Assembly: GCA_002413305.1 (NCBI GenBank) | Contig: DHWS01000008.1 | Span: forward strand, 4,154-12,599 | Direction of reading: 5' to 3' | Source: Actinobacteria bacterium UBA5176 | Lineage (GTDB): Bacteria; Actinomycetota; UBA4738 | Length of the DNA stretch: 8,446 nt | In this document: positions 4,812 through 8,446 of the stretch, in pieces | Layout of the letters: the number at the start of each line of letters is the position of its first letter | Numbering within the stretch: position 1 is the stretch's first letter | Program-made: the position numbers and the translations under genes | Notes under the pieces: model-generated | What the model was told of the DNA's origin: nothing | The model's input: only the letters and a program-made list of their open reading frames with translations | Databases searched by the model: none

Positions 4812-6410
4812 ATGAGGAGCCGGGCGTTTGCGACGGTGGTCCTCGTGGGGGTGGTGCTGTTCGGGACGGTCGCCGCCACGCCGGTCCCCGCGTCTCCGCC
4901 CTCCATCACGGGGTTCCAGCCGGGCCAGGGGTTCGTCGGGACCGGTGTGACCATCAACGGCTCGGGCTTCACCGGCACGACCGGCGTGTCGTTCGGCGGC
5001 ACGGCGACGAAGGCCTTCGTGGTCCGGTCCGACGCCCGCATCGTGGCCCACGTCCCCGACGGCGCCATCACCGGCCCCATCGGGATCGCCACACCCGCCG
5101 GATCGACGACCAGCTCGACACGGTTCACGATCGCCTCACCGATCCAGCACGTGGTGATCCTCGACCAGGAGAATCACTCCTTCGACAACATCCTGGGCCG
5201 GTTCTGCGCGGCGGTGGCGGGCGGGACCATCGCCCATGCTCCGTGCGACGGGGCGACCACCGGGTTCCTGTCCGACGGCAGCCCGATCCCATTGGCTACG
5301 GCCACCGATCTGGTCCCGGACGACGGCCATTCGGTCCACTCGCAGCGAACGGCCATCAACGGCGGGGCGATGAACGGGTTCAGCGACGTCAACGGGTGCG
5401 AGGGCACGAAGGGCTACCCGTGCTACACGCAGTTCGACCCCAGCCAGATCCCGAACGCCACCAACCTGGCCGGGTCCTTCGCCCTGTCCGACCGGACCTT
5501 CGAGTTCGCCAGCACCCCGTCCTGGGGCGGCCACCTGGTCCTGGGCTCGGCCGGTCTGGACGGGTTCTCCGGCGACAACCCGCTCCCCTCGGCGTTTCAC
5601 GACCCGGGGAAAGGCTGGGGGTGCGACAGCTACATGGACACCACCTGGTGGAGCGGAACCGCCTGGATCGTCGTGCCCTCGTGCATCCCCGACTCGAGCG
5701 GGGCAGGCCCCTACCGGGCCTCGCCCGTCCGATACGTGCCGACGATCTTCGAGCGGTTGGACGCGGCGGGCTTCTCGTGGCACATCTACGGCGGGACGGG
5801 AGCCTACGGGTCGACCATCGGGAACGGTTATGGGTGGACGATCTGTCCTTCGTTCGCGGAATGCCTGAACGGTCCCCAGCGCCAGAACCTGGTCGCGGCC
5901 TCGCAGATACTGACCGACGCGGCCGCGGGGACCCTCCCCTCCCTGTCCATCGTGACGCCGGTCGGGGCGAACTCCCAGCACAACATGGAGTCCATGGTGG
6001 AAGGGGACGACTGGATCGGGCAGGTGGTCGGCGCGGTCATGAACGGCCCGGAGTGGTCGTCGACCGCCGTCCTCCTCACCTGGGACGATTGCGGCTGCTT
6101 CTACGACCATGTCCCGCCGCCCCAGGCCTCGTGGGGCATCCGCGTCCCGATGATCATCATCTCCCCGTTCGCCCGGCCGGGCTATACGGACTCTAGGAAC
6201 GCCACGTTCATGTCCATGATGGCCTTCACCGAGCACAATTTCGGCCTGGCTCCGCTGGCCGGTGCGGACCGGTCCGCCTACGACTACCTGGGAGCCTTCA
6301 ACTTCGGCCAGGCCGCCCTCAAGCCGATCCGAACGGTCCGGGAACACACGTCACCCGCCGAACGAGCGTGGATCGCGGCCCATCCGCCCCCCGAGGACGA
6401 CCCGACGTGA
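4812..6410 (+). CDS. Secreted IPT/TIG-domain phosphoesterase (phospholipase C / acid phosphatase superfamily)
   Basis: 532 residues. A signal peptide at about 1-22 (MRSR, then a hydrophobic core VVLVGVVLFGTV) directs export. Residues about 29-107 form an IPT/TIG immunoglobulin-like domain (ITGFQPGQGFVGTGVTINGS). The phosphoesterase domain spans about 110-505: metal-binding motif LDQENHSFDN (Glu120, Asn121), FALSD near 223-227, a probable nucleophile-site motif SWGGHL with Ser237, Gln389-His390, and LTWDDCGCFYDHVPPP at about 422-437 (Asp425, Asp426, Asp432, His433). These match the alkaline-phosphatase-like fold of bacterial phospholipase C and AcpA-type acid phosphatases, which cleave phosphate esters outside the cell. 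Ten cysteines in the mature part suggest disulfides. The substrate is not determinable. No clear ribosome binding site precedes the ATG, but the signal peptide fixes the start approximately. It converges on pirin with a 22-bp gap. Confidence 0.93.
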   Translation: MRSRAFATVVLVGVVLFGTVAATPVPASPPSITGFQPGQGFVGTGVTINGSGFTGTTGVSFGGTATKAFVVRSDARIVAHVPDGAITGPIGIATPAGSTTSSTRFTIASPIQHVVILDQENHSFDNILGRFCAAVAGGTIAHAPCDGATTGFLSDGSPIPLATATDLVPDDGHSVHSQRTAINGGAMNGFSDVNGCEGTKGYPCYTQFDPSQIPNATNLAGSFALSDRTFEFASTPSWGGHLVLGSAGLDGFSGDNPLPSAFHDPGKGWGCDSYMDTTWWSGTAWIVVPSCIPDSSGAGPYRASPVRYVPTIFERLDAAGFSWHIYGGTGAYGSTIGNGYGWTICPSFAECLNGPQRQNLVAASQILTDAAAGTLPSLSIVTPVGANSQHNMESMVEGDDWIGQVVGAVMNGPEWSSTAVLLTWDDCGCFYDHVPPPQASWGIRVPMIIISPFARPGYTDSRNATFMSMMAFTEHNFGLAPLAGADRSAYDYLGAFNFGQAALKPIRTVREHTSPAERAWIAAHPPPEDDPT

Positions 6411-6432
6411 CATCCGGGCAGAAGTAGAGGGG

Positions 6433-7407
6433 TCAGTCCCGAGGCACGTGCGGCATGAGGGCATCGGCCGGCACCACGCCCAGGCGGCCGGCCCGGTAGT
6501 CCAGGATGGCCTGCATGATCTCCTCTTCGGTGTTCATCACGAACGGGCCGTAGTGGACGACCGGTTCACCGATCGGGAGACCTCCGAGGACCAGCACCTC
6601 CAGGTTCGCGCTACTGGCGTCCTGTCGGTCGGCGGCGGAGATCGTCAGGTGGTCGCCCGCCCCGAACACGGCCAGTTGGCCGCCTTCGAGCGCACGGCGT
6701 TCGGTCCCGACGCTCCCGAACCCCGCCAGCGCGTAGACGAGCGCGTTGAAGTCCGGCCGCCACGGGAGCTGTAGCTGCGCACCCGGCGGGGTGGTGACGT
6801 GGAGGAAGGAGATCGGCGTGTAGGTCGAACCCGGCCCCCGGTAGCCGCCGATGTCCCCCGCGATCACGCGGATCAGCGCGCCGCCGTCGTGGGAGGTGAG
6901 CAGCGAGACCTGCGGCCCTTCGATGCTCTGGTAGCGCGGCGGCCGAAACTTGTCGCGCTTCGGCAGGTTCACCCACAGCTGGATGCCGTGGAACAGACCG
7001 CCGCTCATGACGAGGGCCTCGGGGGGCGTTTCGATGTGGAGGATCCCCGCGCCGGCCGTCATCCACTGCGTGGCGCCGTCGGTGATCACCCCCCCGCCAC
7101 CGTGGGAGTCCTGGTGCTGGAAGGTCCCGTCGATCATGTACGTCACGGTCTCGAACCCGCGGTGGGGGTGCCAGGGCGTGCCCTTCGGCTCCCCGGGCCC
7201 GTAGTCGACCGCGCCCATCTGGTCCATATGGACGAATGGATCGAGCGAGGCGAGGTCGACGCCGTGGAAAGCCCGGCGGACCGGGAAGCCCTCCCCTTCG
7301 TACCCTCGGGGCGCGGTGGTGACGGATCGGACCGGACGCTCGACGGAGTCCGGGGCCGGCTGTTGGAGCCGGGGAAGGATCAAGGTATCGGCGGTCACCG
7401 CAGGCAT
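6433..7407 (-). CDS. Pirin-family bicupin protein
   Basis: 324 residues with two cupin domains. The N-terminal pirin cupin (about 40-145) has metal ligands His80 and His82 (WHPHRGFETVTYMIDG) and His124 and Glu126 (GAGILHIE), plus the family motif HQDSHGGGGVITDGATQWMTAG. The C-terminal pirin domain covers about 195-305 (YGPFVMNTEEEIMQAI is the usual terminal motif). Pirins bind iron at the N-terminal cupin; some (YhhW) are quercetin 2,3-dioxygenases, while others act as redox-sensitive cofactors. Which applies here is unknown. The ATG at 7407 is preceded by GAGGAGG with 7-base spacing, and a longer frame to 7584 would run into tRNA-Thr, so it is rejected. The gene stands alone, convergent with the phosphoesterase and 130 bases downstream of tRNA-Thr. 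Confidence 0.95.
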   Translation of the reverse strand: MPAVTADTLILPRLQQPAPDSVERPVRSVTTAPRGYEGEGFPVRRAFHGVDLASLDPFVHMDQMGAVDYGPGEPKGTPWHPHRGFETVTYMIDGTFQHQDSHGGGGVITDGATQWMTAGAGILHIETPPEALVMSGGLFHGIQLWVNLPKRDKFRPPRYQSIEGPQVSLLTSHDGGALIRVIAGDIGGYRGPGSTYTPISFLHVTTPPGAQLQLPWRPDFNALVYALAGFGSVGTERRALEGGQLAVFGAGDHLTISAADRQDASSANLEVLVLGGLPIGEPVVHYGPFVMNTEEEIMQAILDYRAGRLGVVPADALMPHVPRD

Positions 7408-7466
7408 GTTCGGCCTCCTCGTCGCTGGAATCGCATCGTCAATCGCGTGGAACGGCCAGCGCGGAC

Positions 7467-7472
7467 ATCGTA
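7467..7472 (-). promoter_or_regulatory. Weak candidate -10 box for pirin
   Basis: TACGAT on the minus strand matches the TANNNT pattern in the 130-base spacer between tRNA-Thr and pirin, giving a leader of about 50 bases. No matching -35 hexamer was found. Read-through from tRNA-Thr is the alternative. Confidence 0.2.
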
Positions 7473-7537
7473 TTCCGCTGATGGCCGATCGCCTCGCGGA
7501 TGGCGTCGATCGCGCAGTCTGCTTGGAACGTCTCGAA

Positions 7538-7613
7538 CGTGGAGCTGGAGGCGGGAATCGAACCCGCGACCCCGGACTTACCATGCCCGTGCTCTGCCGA
7601 CTGAGCTACTCCA
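7538..7613 (-). tRNA. tRNA-Thr (anticodon GGT), CCA encoded
   Basis: A 76-base cloverleaf including CCA. The acceptor stem GCTGGAG/CTCCAGC is fully paired; D arm GCTC/GAGC; anticodon stem CGGGC/GTCCG (one G-T pair) closes the loop ATGGTAA with anticodon GGT, reading Thr codon ACC; T loop TTCGATT closed by GCGGG/CCCGC. Discriminator is T, followed directly by an encoded CCA (7540-7538). The two other tRNAs in the window lack an encoded CCA. No terminator is visible downstream. Confidence 0.97.
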
Positions 7614-7946
7614 GCCAGGGATTCAGGAAGGGTGGCGGAAAACCTGTCCGCATCATCCTCTGTCGGCGGGAGTCTAGCGTAGGGACTCCACGGACGTCCT
7701 CATCGGCCGTCGTAGATGACCCCGATGGTGCCCGGAGAACCGGTGTGGTCTTGACCCTGACTGACGGACGCACCGTAGAATCGCAAGAGTGCGCCGGGAC
7801 CGTACGCCGGGATGGGCTCAGCTGCGACTGCGTTGGCCCAGAGGCGGGGCGGGGCCTACGGACCTGGTATCGGGTTGCAGGGAAGGGGAGATCTCCCGGG
7901 ACCCGCTGCTCGAGGCCATCGAACAATGTCGGGAAGTGGAGGTCTA
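7614..7946. other. Spacer without a recognisable gene, upstream of the broken DUF1918 gene
   Basis: 333 bases between tRNA-Thr and the DUF1918-like relic. Open frames cross it on both strands, but none gives a recognisable domain. It contains a promoter-like pair on the plus strand (7751-7781) and a short repeated octamer cgccggga near 7792 and 7805. Nothing else can be supported. Confidence 0.5.
7751..7781 (+). promoter_or_regulatory. Candidate promoter toward the DUF1918 relic
   Basis: TTGACC (7751-7756, five of six) and TAGAAT (7776-7781, five of six) are separated by 19 bases, slightly longer than ideal. The predicted start near 7788 would give a leader of about 160 bases before the TTG start proposed at 7947. 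Confidence 0.3.
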
Positions 7947-8076
7947 TTGGCCAGGAAGGGCGATCGCATCGTCGTCAAAGCGCAGCGAGTCCGCGGGCCG
8001 CTCCGGGAAGGAAATGGTCGAGGTGGAGCTTGGGGTCGACTTCCGGGTCCGGTGGAGCGACGGACACGAGAGCCTA
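7947..8076 (+). pseudogene. DUF1918-family small protein gene, interrupted by a +1 frameshift
   Basis: DUF1918 proteins are small (about 60 residues), actinobacterial and of unknown function, with the pattern GDRIVVK...VRWSDGHESL. Here the first half reads ARKGDRIVVKAQRVRGPLREG from a TTG start at 7947, which has GGAGG 4 bases upstream. Near 8010-8014 (ggaaggaaatgg) the frame breaks: the second half, MVEVELGVDFRVRWSDGHESL, continues one frame over, to about 8075. Removing one A of the AAA at 8012-8014 joins both halves into one continuous protein. After HESL the usual FFPGPD-type ending is absent and the sequence (PTGLMDQPPK) no longer resembles the family. It is therefore either a decaying pseudogene with a lost C-terminus or a gene hit by a sequencing or assembly error; the missing ending favours decay. 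Confidence 0.6.
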
Positions 8077-8446
8077 CCCACCGGACTCATGGATCAGCCC
8101 CCCAAAACGTCGTTCCAGTCCACGGTTCGCATCGTCGGGCTACGAGTTGAGGATTCGGCCCGTTCGCCAGGCGATGATTCACCCACATCGACTGCGCCTG
8201 GAGCACACAGGATCTCATTCGGGCTCGGTTCCTGCCTCGACGTTTGGCGCATCAATTGGAGCGCCCGCTCCCTCCCCCGGACATCCCGCTCGAAGGGAGT
8301 TGAGCTTGGGTGGGGGTAATCTTCAGCCGACGCACACTCGAGAAGGCTCTTCGTGTATCGCTGGGCGTGCCCCAAGGGATGGCTGAAACCGTGTTCCAGT
8401 GCTCCGGACCCTACGGCACGGATGCCGGACCGGGCGGTGGATGCAG
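8077..8446. other. Right-end stretch with no supported gene
   Basis: 370 bases. Long open frames exist on both strands but have no recognisable motif and look compositionally unlike the real genes here. A short inverted repeat, ggagcg and cgctcc around CC, lies at 8258-8271. An ATG at 8379 opens a frame starting MAETVFQCSGPYG that runs off the right edge; too little is visible and no well-spaced ribosome binding site precedes it, so it is not called as a gene. Confidence 0.45.

Noticed and set aside
5136..6347. A 403-codon open frame on the minus strand inside the phosphoesterase
   Set aside because: Mirror of a well-supported secreted phosphoesterase; low-complexity Arg/Gly/Val composition, no motif, no ribosome binding site.
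7538..7613. tRNA-Thr 3' end as an integration site for a mobile element
   Set aside because: No second copy of the tRNA 3' end, integrase or phage gene is visible in the window.
8258..8271. Inverted repeat ggagcg / cgctcc as a terminator
   Set aside because: The 2-base loop is too tight, no T-run follows, and no gene ends just upstream.
8094..8375. A minus-strand open frame of 93 codons, open further to the window edge
   Set aside because: No family resemblance, no well-placed ribosome binding site, and the codon pattern lacks the strong third-position GC of the real genes.
7316..8386. A 356-codon plus-strand open frame across tRNA-Thr to the right end
   Set aside because: It runs antisense through the pirin 5' end and tRNA-Thr and shows no recognisable domain; the DUF1918 halves lie in the other two frames.
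8379..8446. Possible gene start MAETVFQCSGPYG at the right edge
   Set aside because: Only about 22 codons are visible, and AAGGG abuts the ATG with no spacing; not enough to call a gene.

Overview
This is a high-GC window, probably a chromosomal segment from a member of the Actinomycetota. Three things support this: the block tRNA-Met / rpmG / MaoC hot-dog dehydratases / tRNA-Trp / secE / nusG on one strand matches the layout around rpmG2-hadABC-trpT-secE-nusG in mycobacteria; the visible NusG has the acidic N-terminal tail common in actinobacteria; and there is a relic of a DUF1918 protein, a family typical of actinobacteria. There is no HadC equivalent, and genes not found in the mycobacterial block are inserted, so I read this as a deep-branching or uncultured lineage. 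That placement is inference.

Positions 1-4639, read on the minus strand from 4639 downwards: tRNA-Met(CAT), rpmG (L33), then an orphan NarL/FixJ response regulator on the opposite strand, then an SDR oxidoreductase and two MaoC-fold proteins in a tight operon (gap of 7 bp, then a possible 4-bp overlap), then an ECF-type sigma factor with its zinc-finger membrane anti-sigma factor (10-20 bp apart), tRNA-Trp(CCA), secE and the first 69 codons of nusG, which runs off the left edge. The SDR and MaoC pair could carry out successive steps on a 3-hydroxyacyl thioester (reduction then dehydration, or hydration then oxidation). The sigma/anti-sigma pair has its own upstream palindrome and an ECF-like promoter candidate. 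The secE-nusG end is core translation and secretion housekeeping.

Positions 4640-7613: a secreted phosphoesterase (phospholipase C / acid phosphatase superfamily) with an N-terminal IPT/TIG domain on the plus strand, its likely promoter overlapped by an inverted repeat; a convergent pirin gene on the minus strand; and tRNA-Thr(GGT) upstream of pirin, the only one of the three tRNAs with an encoded CCA.

Positions 7614-8446 are poor in genes. The one recognisable object is a DUF1918-like gene whose two halves lie in different frames, with a +1 shift near 8010. The rest shows no convincing coding signal. I see no CRISPR array, insertion sequence, phage gene or obvious defence system. The most unusual points are the arrangement of inserted regulators inside a conserved housekeeping block, the SDR-MaoC-MaoC operon, and the broken DUF1918 gene.
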